The notes beneath the pieces are model-generated. The model saw nothing but the letters and a program-made list of their open reading frames with translations. It searched no databases and had not been told where the DNA came from. 15,133 nucleotides of DNA from Candidatus Rifleibacteriota bacterium (GTDB taxonomy: Bacteria > UBP17 > UBA6191 > JACPRK01): NCBI GenBank assembly GCA_016213865.1, contig JACQZL010000102.1:1-15133 (forward strand), written 5' to 3'. Both the position numbers and the translations under genes were made by a program. Below, piece by piece: positions 1 to 6,332 of the stretch (positions are counted from its first letter, which is position 1; every line of letters begins with the position of its first letter).

Positions 1-2780
1 GTCCACCGGTACGTGAGCGCATCGCGGTCGAGGGCGGCGGCGGTGGCGGCCAGCGTGACCGGCGCCGGGGCAAGGGCGGTGGGGATGGGCGGGATGGCCA
101 CGGACGGATACCGCTGGGGCCGGGGGCCGGCGGGGCGCAGGATGAGGTCCGACATCGGCGCGTTGAGGTACGTGACGCGCTGGATGTCCGTGCCGTCGGG
201 CTTCGCCGAGAAGACCTCGAGGACGGCCGTGGTGCCGGGGTAGGCGCGGTCGGAGAGGAAGACGATGCGGCTGCCGTCGGGGAGGGCGTGGGCGTCGGTG
301 TCGAAGTGACCGGAGGTGAGGCGCTCGCAGTTGTACGCGGACAGTCCGAGTGTCTTGGTTCGCCAGATGGCGCGAATGCCGTTCGGCTCGGTCGGGTCCC
401 TGCTTGCGAAGAGCACTCGGTTCTGGTCAGACGCGAAGAAACAGCGAGGGCCAAATCCTCCTCTCATCCCAGCCCCGTAGGATCGATTCCCGGAGGCCAT
501 CTTCTCCCAGAAAGACGACCGGATCTGGAATGTGCCGTTCGTGGCCTCGACGCACTGGAAGGTGAACCACCTGCGGCCGTCGAAGCGCCACTCGCCGGCG
601 TGGCTGGAAACGCTCTTCTCGTTGGTCAGCCAGCCACCGCTACTGTTCAGATTGGGATACCGGCCAGGGTAGTACGAGTGCGAAGCAGGGAGTTCCGCGT
701 CGTAAATGAAGTCCTTCCCATCCGGTGAGTACGTGGCACCTCGCTCATGCTCTGCTGTGTAGCTCTGGCAATTCGTGACCCTCCTCTGCGGCGCCAATCC
801 GCTCCCGGCTGTCTTCTCGAACAGCGACGCCCTGCCCTCCCACGTGGCGTTCAGCATCAACCGACTCCCATCCGGCGTCCAGTCGCACGGCCGCGCGTCC
901 GTCAGCGGACTCGTGTCCATGACGCTCTTCACGACCCCGTCGAGCCCAATGTTGGTGACCACCCCCGACACCAGCGCCGTCAGCTCGACCGACGCGTCCG
1001 CCCGCACCACCACGCGTTGCGTCGCACTCTTCGTCAGCCCCTCCGGGTCGCGCGCGGTCAGCTCGAAGTCGTAGAGCCCGTTCGTCGTCGGAGTGAATCG
1101 CGCCTCCGAGGAGGTCACGCCGAGCAACGCCACGGGGTAGGGTGTCACCTGCCGCCACGAGCAGGTCAGCGGCGAGCCCTCGGGGTCGGCGACGTTCGGT
1201 GACAGCGTCAGCGTCTGCCCGACTACCCCGTTCATCCAGCCCGGGAACGGCAGCGTTACCCGCGGCGCCGTGTTCGGTCCCGCGGCCGGCCTCACCTCGA
1301 CGGCCACCGTCGACGCGGTCGCCGCGCCGCGGCTGTCCATCGCCGTGAACCGGAACCCGTACCAGCCCAGCGCCGAGGGCGTCAGCGTCGCCTGCAAGCT
1401 TGCGGGCGCCGTGAGCACGACCGTCGCCGGTCCCGACACCTGCTGCCACGAGGTGGTCATCGCTTCGCCGTCGGGCTCGTAGGCGCTGGCCGCGAGCGTG
1501 GCCGGCCGGTTGACCGCGAAGACGCGTGTCGGGCCCGCGAAAATGACCGGAGCCCGGTTGGCCGGCGCGCCGGCCGGCTCCACACAGGGGTGAGCCTCGT
1601 CCACGTCCGTACTCGAGGAGAGGCGCCGGACGTCGCTCCCGTCCGGCAGCATCGAGTACAGCTCGCACTGTCCGTCGCGGTCCGAGACAAAGGCGATCCG
1701 GGTCCCGTCGGCAGTCCAGGCCGGCCACCGGTTCACCGAGCCGCTGGTCAGACACGTCTGGCCCGAGCCATCGGAGTCTCCAATCCACACCTGGGTCGTG
1801 GCCGAGGTGGGCGGCCCCGGGCGGTTCGACTCCCAGACGATCCGCGGTCCGACCGGGGACCAGTCGGGCTCGGCGTCCCGCCACGGGCCGCTGGTCAGCC
1901 GAGTCTCCACCGCCGCCGCCGCGTCGAGGACGTAGAGGTTCGACATGCCCCCCGCCATCTGCCGCGCCGTCACCATCCGTTTGCCGCAGGGCGACAGGCT
2001 GGGATGGAGGTCCTGGGCGGTCTTGCTGCGCAAGACGTTGTAGATCTTCGCTCCCTCGGGTTCCATCCGATGGACGGTCGCGTAGTCCTCGAGGTCGGTC
2101 TGGAAGTAGAGCCCCGACCCGTCCGGCTCCCAGCAGGGCGCGTCCTCCGTGTCGATGCTCAGGATCGAGGTGAGGTTCACGCGGTTCTGGCCGTTCTCGT
2201 CGACCTGCTGCAGGTCGCCCTTGGTCGTCGTGATGTTGGAGTGAAACACTGCCTTCAGTCCGTCGGGCGACCAGGCCGGCCGGCGGTCGCCGACCAGCGA
2301 CGCGAACAACCGCGTGGCGCCGCTGCCGTCCTCACTGGCTCGCCAGATCTCTCCCCGATCGTCCGGCGCCGGTCCCCCACCCGGCCGGGCCCGCGCCACG
2401 TACGTCACCCGCGGCACTCCCGCCTTGCGCACCACCACGCGCTCGGTCGCCCACCCGCTTCCGCCGCGGCCGTCGAACACCGTCAGCACCAGCGTGTAGA
2501 CGCCCGCCACGGCCGGCGTGAAGGTCACGGTCCACGTGTCGGCCCCCGCCAGCGCCAGCACCGCCGGCCCGTCGCCCTGGCGCCATCTGTATGTGACCGC
2601 GTCGCCGTCGGGGTCGGCGCCCTCACCCGCGAGCGTCACGCCCGCGCCGGCGACCGTACGCACGAACGGCCCCACGATCGCCACCGGCCAGTGGTTCTCC
2701 TGCGCCGCCGCGCTCGCCGCCAGCACCGCGAACAGCGCCGCGGCAAGCAGCCAGCGCCCGCAAGAGCGCGGTAACTTTAC
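1..2780 (-). CDS. Large secreted TolB-like beta-propeller protein with PKD-like domains (3' end outside window)
   Basis: An uninterrupted minus-strand frame of about 926 codons runs off the left edge. Counting from the codon at 2780-2778, residues 10-27 are a hydrophobic signal segment (WLLAAALFAVLAASAAAQ). A PKD-like domain follows (about 30-110, with ADPDGDAVTYRW). About five TolB/WD40-like blades come next (115-385; RPAWSPDG, APCWEPDG, EPDWSPVG, WPAWTADGTRIAFVSD). Two more PKD-like domains follow (about 400-490 and 495-575; ADPEGSPLTCSWRQ), then about three blades (PCDWTPDGSR, GATYSPDGKDF, LPDGSRIVFLSD). The fourth PKD-like domain begins at the window edge (LDRDALTYRW). Such proteins are exported, probably to the periplasm or cell surface; no enzymatic motif is visible, and ligand or partner binding is inference. 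The start is unresolved: the frame opens at 2882 but has no ATG, GTG or TTG before the signal segment, and a ten-C run lies exactly there. Confidence 0.85.
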
Positions 2781-2789
2781 CCCCCCCCC
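2780..2789. repeat. Homopolymer of ten C at the start of the TolB/PKD gene
   Basis: Ten consecutive C residues (G on the coding strand) sit just before the signal-peptide region of the minus-strand gene. If the run were nine, the coding frame would join the ATG at 2835-2833, giving an N-terminus MALHGRSLSSHPGGSRGG followed by VKLPRSCGRWLLAAAL. The tract is therefore either a sequencing or assembly indel, a slippage (phase-variation) site, or evidence of a non-standard start. Confidence 0.8.
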
Positions 2790-3055
2790 GAGACCCTCCC
2801 GGATGGGACGACAGCGAGCGTCCGTGCAAAGCCATATCGCCAGATGTCCCGGAGGTAGGGTGCATGAACCCTTCCAAGAGCGTCACCTGCCGGCAGCCAC
2901 CTCGCAGCCGCAGGTCGAGTGAAAGCATAGCACGGGCCGCGCCAGAAAACGGAGACCCGCGACTCAATTGGGAGCGTCCCCGAGAAGTTGGGTCTTCTTG
3001 CCATGGCGGAACCCCGCCAACAAGACTGGATGGCGGGGGCGTTCCCCTCCGTTCG

Positions 3056-3077
3056 TCCTGAGGAGCGCTCCGCAGGA
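3056..3077. repeat. Near-perfect 22-base palindrome
   Basis: TCCTG + A + GGAGCGCTCC + G + CAGGA is self-complementary except for one mismatched pair (A3061/G3072). It could form a strong cruciform or RNA hairpin. No T tract follows, so a classical terminator is unlikely; an intergenic REP-like element is more plausible. Confidence 0.7.
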
Positions 3078-3157
3078 ACTGATCAGCAATCTTCAGGGTC
3101 AGGAGCGCGTCTCGAAGGACGGACGGAGGGGGAAGCCATGCGGTCTGAGCCGTCGGC

Positions 3158-3174
3158 CCTGAGCTTGTCGAAGG
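3158..3174 (+). repeat. Copy of the CCTGAGCTTGTCGAAGG intergenic repeat
   Basis: The 17-base sequence CCTGAGCTTGTCGAAGG closely resembles, in opposite orientation, CCTTCGACAGGCTCAGG at 5377-5393. From general knowledge, this element is scattered between genes in many GC-rich bacterial genomes and yields the spurious LSLSKG / PEPVEG peptides in automatic annotation. Its function is not established. Confidence 0.75.
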
Positions 3175-3211
3175 GGCGGGATGACTGGCTCTGCCACCCG
3201 TGCTTCGACTC

Positions 3212-3233
3212 GGAGGCTCGTCAACGAGCCTCC
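3212..3233. repeat. Perfect 10-base inverted repeat with 2-base centre
   Basis: GGAGGCTCGT (3212-3221), CA, then ACGAGCCTCC (3224-3233). The arms are exact complements and could fold into a stable hairpin (realistically 9 pairs with a 4-base loop). No T run follows. It lies in the same gene-free stretch as two other structured repeats. Confidence 0.75.
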
Positions 3234-3393
3234 GGCTCAGCACGAACGGATCCGGGGAACCCCACTTTCCGCCAACGCACTCTCAGAGACTTTGCTGCTC
3301 CCCAGGCACTGACTGCTGACGACTGCTCAATCGCCTCCTCACGCCTCGTCAACGTACCCGCGCAGATAGGGCCACCTGAACGATCCGCCGCCC

Positions 3394-3875
3394 TTGCGGT
3401 ACAGTGAAGTTGGGCTCGATCACGACCATCCGTACAAGCTCCTCTTCTCCCACCCGGAGATGATCCGCGACCTCTTGCTCACCTTCGTCAAGGAGGACCG
3501 GGTCCGCAGCTGACCGGCTGGCTGCGGGCCCCCGAACAGACGGGTCTGCGGAAGGACTTCTCCTCGTGGTTTACCCGGACGTTCTTGCCCGGTCGGGCAC
3601 CGGGCCAGAGCTTCCCGGAGTTCAACGAGCTGCAGGAGGTCGATGCGATGCTATCCGAGACTGTCCTCGAATGGACCAAACAGTGGAAGGAAGAGGGCCT
3701 GCTCGAAGGTCTGGAGAAGGGCCGTACCGAGGGCCTGGAGAAGGGCCGTACCGAGGGTCAGCTCGAGGAACGACGCTTGCTGGCGCAGCGACTGCTCACC
3801 CGCGGGATGAGCGTCGCCGAGGTGGCCGAGCTGACCGGTCTGTCAGCCGGCGAGGTCGAGGGCCTCCGGAGATGA
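3394..3875 (+). pseudogene. Decayed Rpn-family PD-(D/E)XK nuclease/transposase
   Basis: Two pieces of one protein family lie in different frames. The first (TTG at 3394 to TGA at 3511-3513) reads LDHDHPYKLLFSHPEMIRDL, the typical N-terminus of Rpn/transposase_31-like proteins (COG5464). The second, in another frame from about 3514, reads GLRKDFSSWFTRTFLP, then FNELQEVDAMLSETVLEWTK, then a charged GLEKGRTEG coiled tail, and ends at 3875 with MSVAEVAELTGLSAGEVEGL. Family members are usually near 300 residues; here about 38 N-terminal and about 120 C-terminal residues remain, and the catalytic core between them is missing. A large internal deletion plus frame change is the simplest explanation. 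The product should be non-functional as a nuclease. The C-terminal part could still be translated from TTG 3585 as a 96-residue peptide, but nothing suggests that it is. Confidence 0.8.
3711..3758 (+). repeat. 24-base tandem duplication in the Rpn remnant's tail
   Basis: Two 24-base units (3711-3734 and 3735-3758) differ only at their last base (C/T). They encode LEKGRTEG twice. Variable numbers of such Glu/Gly/Arg repeats are common in the tail of Rpn-family proteins. The near identity indicates a recent duplication by slippage or unequal crossing-over. Confidence 0.85.
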
Positions 3876-3977
3876 TGAGGACGGCCGGGGGCCACTCCCT
3901 CTGGCGCGCCGGCTGATGGGTGCACGACGAAGCCGAACATCACCGGGACGATTCGATCAGGCTTCTCTTCGTGCAGC

Positions 3978-4001
3978 CCTTTGTGCTTTCGGGTCTTCGT
4001 G
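3978..4001 (-). repeat. Three degenerate 8-base phased repeats (CRCRAAGR type)
   Basis: Read on the minus strand, three consecutive octamers are CACGAAGA, CCCGAAAG and CACAAAGG. They resemble the ACGCAAAG/ACGCGAAG octamers at 5555-5677. This is a short member of a class of intergenic 8-base phased repeats. Confidence 0.5.
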
Positions 4002-4053
4002 GTTCAAGGGTCCGTGGATTCTCCCGTGAGTTAGCGTCGCTCCCTGGCGGGCC

Positions 4054-4068
4054 TTTCGACTCTCGAAA
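4054..4068. promoter_or_regulatory. Inverted repeat TTTCGA-CTC-TCGAAA upstream of the FHA gene
   Basis: A perfect 6-base inverted repeat with a 3-base centre ends 29 bases before the GTG start of the FHA-GAF-RING gene. It is the AT-richest stretch nearby. Size and position would suit a dimeric operator, but a chance palindrome is equally possible and no known consensus was recognised. Confidence 0.25.
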
Positions 4069-4097
4069 ACACTCTCTCGGAGCTATGCTACAGGGGC

Positions 4098-5204
4098 GTG
4101 TTCTACGTCGTGCTCGACGGAAAGCGGTTGTTGCCTCCACGTGAGATCGCCTTCGTGGGGCGCGATGCCGGCTGCGACGTCAATCTCCTCGGCGAGGAGG
4201 TGTCCCGCCGGCACGCCTGCATCCTCGACCTGGGAGACCGCGTCATGGTGCTCGACCTGAAGAGCTCCAACGGGACGTTCGTCAACTCGGCCCGCGTGGA
4301 CCATGAAGTGGTGAGAGCCGGCGACCGGATAGGGATCGGGCAGGCCGTCCTCACGATAGAACCTCTGGACGGCCCACTCCCCCGAGAGGCCTCGGGTCAT
4401 CCGTCCGCGGCGCTCTGCAAGCGGTTCCTGAACACCGAGCACCACACGGCCGCTCTGCGCAAGAGCTATGCGCACCTCGCGGAGGCGCCCGACCGGCAGA
4501 CGCTCGAACTGCTGCGCCGGTACGTCTCCGAACTGGGGACGCTGAACGCCGCCGCGGACCTGTGCCGGCTGGCGCTGCAGGTTGCCATGCGGACCTCGGG
4601 CTCGGACGGGGGCTTCGTGATGCTCGCCGGGCAATCGCGCGAGGGGCTGGAGGTGATGGCCCGCGAGGGAGTCGCCGACCTCCGGTTCTTGAGGCGCAAC
4701 CTCCACTACGTCCTGGTCAGCGAGGCGCTCGAGAACCTCCGTGTGGTCATGACGCAACCCAGGTTCTTCCAGCAGGTCGTCGCACCCCACACGAACGTGC
4801 TCGTGGATGTCGCCGCCGCGGTTGCCGTTCCTCTCGTCTACCTGGGCACTGCCATTGGCCTGATCTATCTGGAGCGCAGATTCGCCTCCGGGCGGTACGG
4901 AGACGACGACTTGCACGTGCCGGTCTTCGTCGCTTACCAGGCGTCCATGGTCCTGGGCAATCTCAGGGTCCTGTCGGCCGCCTGGCACAAGCCGGACATG
5001 CTCCTCGTCCTGGAGCAGACTCTGCACGGAGGCGACTTTGCCGCTTGCGAGGTTTGCGGACAGGCCCTGGACAAGGATGAGAGGCAGCTCGTGAGCTGTG
5101 CGGCTTGCGAGACCCTGCACCACGCCGATTGCTGGGAGTACAACCGGCGCTGCTCGGTCTACGGATGCAAGAGCACCAGGTCGAAGCCAGCTCCCGGATC
5201 GTAG
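4098..5204 (+). CDS. FHA-GAF-prokaryotic RING finger signalling protein
   Basis: The protein has 368 residues and starts at a GTG with AGGGG immediately before it (spacing unusually tight). Residues 1-90 form an FHA domain, a phosphothreonine-peptide reader, with the hallmark GRD (21-23), SRRHA (36-40) and SSNGTFVN (56-63) motifs. Residues of about 130-300 have the hydrophobic pattern of a GAF domain (LNAAADLCRLALQVAM, then AVAVPLVYLGTAIGLIYLER). The C-terminus is a cysteine-rich RING-like module: C317, C320, C334, C337, H341/H342, C345, C352, C357, with HHADCWEYNRRC. This matches the prokaryotic RING family 1 style (HHxDCWEYNGGC...YGC) common in Planctomycetota. No signal peptide or membrane segment is present, so it should be cytoplasmic. 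It probably couples Ser/Thr-kinase phosphorylation and a GAF-sensed input to a protein-binding zinc finger; E3-ligase activity is not shown. It stands alone, with no kinase or ubiquitin-like gene in the window. Confidence 0.85.
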   Translation: MFYVVLDGKRLLPPREIAFVGRDAGCDVNLLGEEVSRRHACILDLGDRVMVLDLKSSNGTFVNSARVDHEVVRAGDRIGIGQAVLTIEPLDGPLPREASGHPSAALCKRFLNTEHHTAALRKSYAHLAEAPDRQTLELLRRYVSELGTLNAAADLCRLALQVAMRTSGSDGGFVMLAGQSREGLEVMAREGVADLRFLRRNLHYVLVSEALENLRVVMTQPRFFQQVVAPHTNVLVDVAAAVAVPLVYLGTAIGLIYLERRFASGRYGDDDLHVPVFVAYQASMVLGNLRVLSAAWHKPDMLLVLEQTLHGGDFAACEVCGQALDKDERQLVSCAACETLHHADCWEYNRRCSVYGCKSTRSKPAPGS

Positions 5205-5363
5205 CCCGGAACCCGAGAGAGACGGCACCGGCCAGTCCGGTGTGGACACTCCGCACCCGAAGCTCACAGGAAAGGTGGGGCAGGGCCTGTCCACTGCGCG
5301 GCCAAGAGGGGAGCGAAGCCAGGAAATGGGAAGCCGCGTCGCTGCGATAGGCAGCCAGGAACG

Positions 5364-5458
5364 GTAGCGCGGGGGTCCTTCGACAGGCTCAGGACATGCT
5401 TGTGGCCCGCTACCGCCGAGTCGCCGCTCCACAAGCGGGGGACAAGCCCCCGCGCTAC
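5364..5458. repeat. 12-base inverted repeat enclosing a 7-base hairpin
   Basis: GTAGCGCGGGGG (5364-5375) is exactly complementary to CCCCCGCGCTAC (5447-5458). Inside the right half, GCGGGGG (5435-5441), ACAAG, CCCCCGC (5447-5453) forms a perfect 7-base stem with a 5-base loop, so the right arm can pair in two alternative ways. No T tract follows. It lies about 160 bases beyond the FHA gene and is more likely a repeat element than that gene's terminator. Confidence 0.7.
5377..5393 (-). repeat. Second copy of the CTTCGACA-type intergenic repeat
   Basis: CCTTCGACAGGCTCAGG is the inverted counterpart of 3158-3174 with one base different (reverse complement CCTGAGCCTGTCGAAGG against CCTGAGCTTGTCGAAGG). 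It lies inside the larger inverted repeat 5364-5458. Flanking bases give GTCCT...AGGAC (5375-5379/5391-5395), a weak stem. Confidence 0.75.
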
Positions 5459-5554
5459 AGACGCGAAACACGACTGGTAGTCGTCTTCCCATGAGTGAAC
5501 ATCGCTCCCCGCCACGTCGGGAGCGTCCCCGGATCATGGGGCAGAGAGGACCAA

Positions 5555-5640
5555 ACGCAAAGACGCCAGGACGCAAAGACGCCAGAAAATGCCGATCAAT
5601 AGGACCTTCTTTGCGTCCTTGCACCTTTGCGTCCTGGTAT
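5555..5640. repeat. Two tandem 16-mers facing two inverted 16-mers (ACGCAAAG octamer family)
   Basis: ACGCAAAGACGCCAGG (5555-5570) is followed directly by ACGCAAAGACGCCAGA (5571-5586). After 22 bases come CTTTGCGTCCTTGCAC (5609-5624) and CTTTGCGTCCTGGTAT (5625-5640), inverted relatives. CCAGGACGCAAAG (5566-5578) and CTTTGCGTCCTGG (5625-5637) are exact complements, so the whole can fold into one large hairpin. Each 16-mer is two octamers. It is not a CRISPR array: units are contiguous without spacers and occur in both orientations. Confidence 0.8.
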
Positions 5641-5653
5641 GAAAACGGATCTC

Positions 5654-5677
5654 ACGCGAAGACGCGAAGACGCGAAG
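5654..5677 (+). repeat. Three perfect tandem octamers ACGCGAAG
   Basis: ACGCGAAG occurs at 5654-5661, 5662-5669 and 5670-5677 without interruption. It differs by one base from the ACGCAAAG unit of the neighbouring element, so both sets belong to one repeat family. Confidence 0.8.
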
Positions 5678-5872
5678 GAGGGTGCGGTCTACCCCACGGT
5701 CCAGAGCCCTATGGCCCGTTTTCACTTCTGGGGGCGAGCTGGAGGCCCGTCGTAGCTGCGTTGAAGACAGGCACCGTGGCCACTCGACGACGCGGCTTCC
5801 CACGTTTCAGGGACGCCCCCGCCACGTCTCCGTCCTTGCAGGTCGCATGGTCGCGTTGCTACCCTGCCGCCC

Positions 5873-6238
5873 GTGCCGCGAATTCGTTACAGGCCCGAGA
5901 CCGTCTCGTATGCGGTGCTGGCATTGGCCCTGCTCTTGGCTGCCGGCTTCTCGGGCCACTTGCAGCACGCGGCCGCGCACGGCCAGTGGGTGGAGCACGA
6001 ACATGGCTGGCCGGCCCTGCCGCGCCACGACCCTCCCGTGGTCGACCACGACCACGGGACGCTCCCTGCGCTGGGCTGTTCACTTGCCCAGAACGACGTG
6101 CCGGCGGGGCCACCGCTCGCGGTCCGCACCGTCTTGCCGGCCGAGCCTTCTTCGTGCGTGCGGACCGAGCTCGCCGGCGATCCGATCGCTCCGCCCGGCC
6201 GCTTCCAGCTCTCCCGGGCGCCTCCACGGCTGGCCTGA
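5873..6238 (+). CDS. Small histidine-rich exported protein at head of efflux operon
   Basis: This 121-residue reading starts at GTG 5873; no Shine-Dalgarno sequence is visible and no in-frame start was found upstream. Residues of about 11-27 are hydrophobic (VSYAVLALALLLAAGFSG), a signal peptide or membrane anchor. A histidine-rich stretch follows: HLQHAAAH, VEHEHGW, RHD, DHDHG. The C-terminal half is proline-rich and ends RFQLSRAPPRLA. Only two cysteines are present. Small His-rich exported proteins of this layout, including DUF2946-like and CopL-like ones, often precede CusCBA-type pumps; membership of a named family is not certain. GC-rich third positions and the same orientation as the pump genes support a real gene. 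It may bind or buffer a metal ion in the periplasm for the pump; that is inference. The gap to the next start is 94 bases. Confidence 0.65.
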   Translation: MPRIRYRPETVSYAVLALALLLAAGFSGHLQHAAAHGQWVEHEHGWPALPRHDPPVVDHDHGTLPALGCSLAQNDVPAGPPLAVRTVLPAEPSSCVRTELAGDPIAPPGRFQLSRAPPRLA

Positions 6239-6289
6239 GCGTCAGCCGACCCGCCTGCCCTGGTAGGAGCGGGTCCGTCGTCTCGATTC

Positions 6290-6305
6290 GCCGGCTTTGG
6301 CCGGC
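6290..6305 (+). promoter_or_regulatory. Intercistronic hairpin GCCGGC-TTTG-GCCGGC
   Basis: Two GCCGGC arms with a 4-base loop lie between the His-rich gene and the outer-membrane factor gene, ending 14 bases before the latter's GGAGG. It could modulate expression within the operon (attenuation or mRNA protection). In DNA this GC-rich it may also be chance. Confidence 0.3.
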
Positions 6306-6319
6306 AACCCTCGACTCGT

Positions 6320-6324
6320 GGAGG
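6320..6324 (+). promoter_or_regulatory. Shine-Dalgarno GGAGG deciding the outer-membrane factor start
   Basis: GGAGG lies 8 bases before GTG 6333. This favours GTG 6333 over the in-frame TTG 6297, which falls inside the GCCGGC hairpin and lacks a ribosome-binding site. Confidence 0.7.
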
Positions 6325-6332
6325 TTCGATCC

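Larger units (their letters stand above)
2781..3393. other. Gene-free, repeat-rich intergenic region
   Basis: No frame here has coding character. Possible translations are arginine/serine/proline-rich and do not resemble a protein family. The region holds three short structured elements, listed separately (3056-3077, 3158-3174, 3212-3233). It separates the divergently oriented TolB/PKD gene and the Rpn remnant, so it should contain the promoter of the former, but no convincing -35/-10 pair was seen. Confidence 0.6.
5205..5872. other. Intergenic region between FHA gene and efflux operon
   Basis: This stretch of 668 bases has no credible gene. It contains a long-range 12-base inverted repeat (5364-5458), a second copy of the CTTCGACA-type repeat (5377-5393) and two sets of 8-base phased repeats (5555-5640, 5654-5677). 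A 9-base inverted repeat, TGAAAACGG (5640-5648) / CCGTTTTCA (5716-5724), flanks the second set. The promoter of the efflux operon must lie in the right part, but no strong sigma70-like pair was seen. Confidence 0.6.

Noticed and set aside
1590..2774. Plus-strand open frame (394 codons) opposite the TolB/PKD gene
   Set aside because: Arg/His/Pro-rich antisense of a frame with repeated SPDG blades and PKD motifs.
2623..3243. Minus-strand frame of 206 codons upstream of the TolB/PKD gene
   Set aside because: Its upstream half is translated repeat sequence and its downstream half is out of frame with the real domains. Only its ATG at 2835 may matter, if the C run is an indel.
4085..4087. ATG 4085 as start of the FHA protein
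   Set aside because: It is out of frame with the FHA domain; GTG 4098 gives the normal FHA N-terminus.
4083..5624. Long minus-strand open frame (513 codons) opposite the FHA gene
   Set aside because: The plus strand encodes clear FHA and RING motifs; the minus frame's extra length comes from repeat sequence giving PEPVEG-type peptides.
5555..5677. CRISPR-like array
   Set aside because: Units are 8 or 16 bases, contiguous without spacers and occur in both orientations; no cas gene is present.
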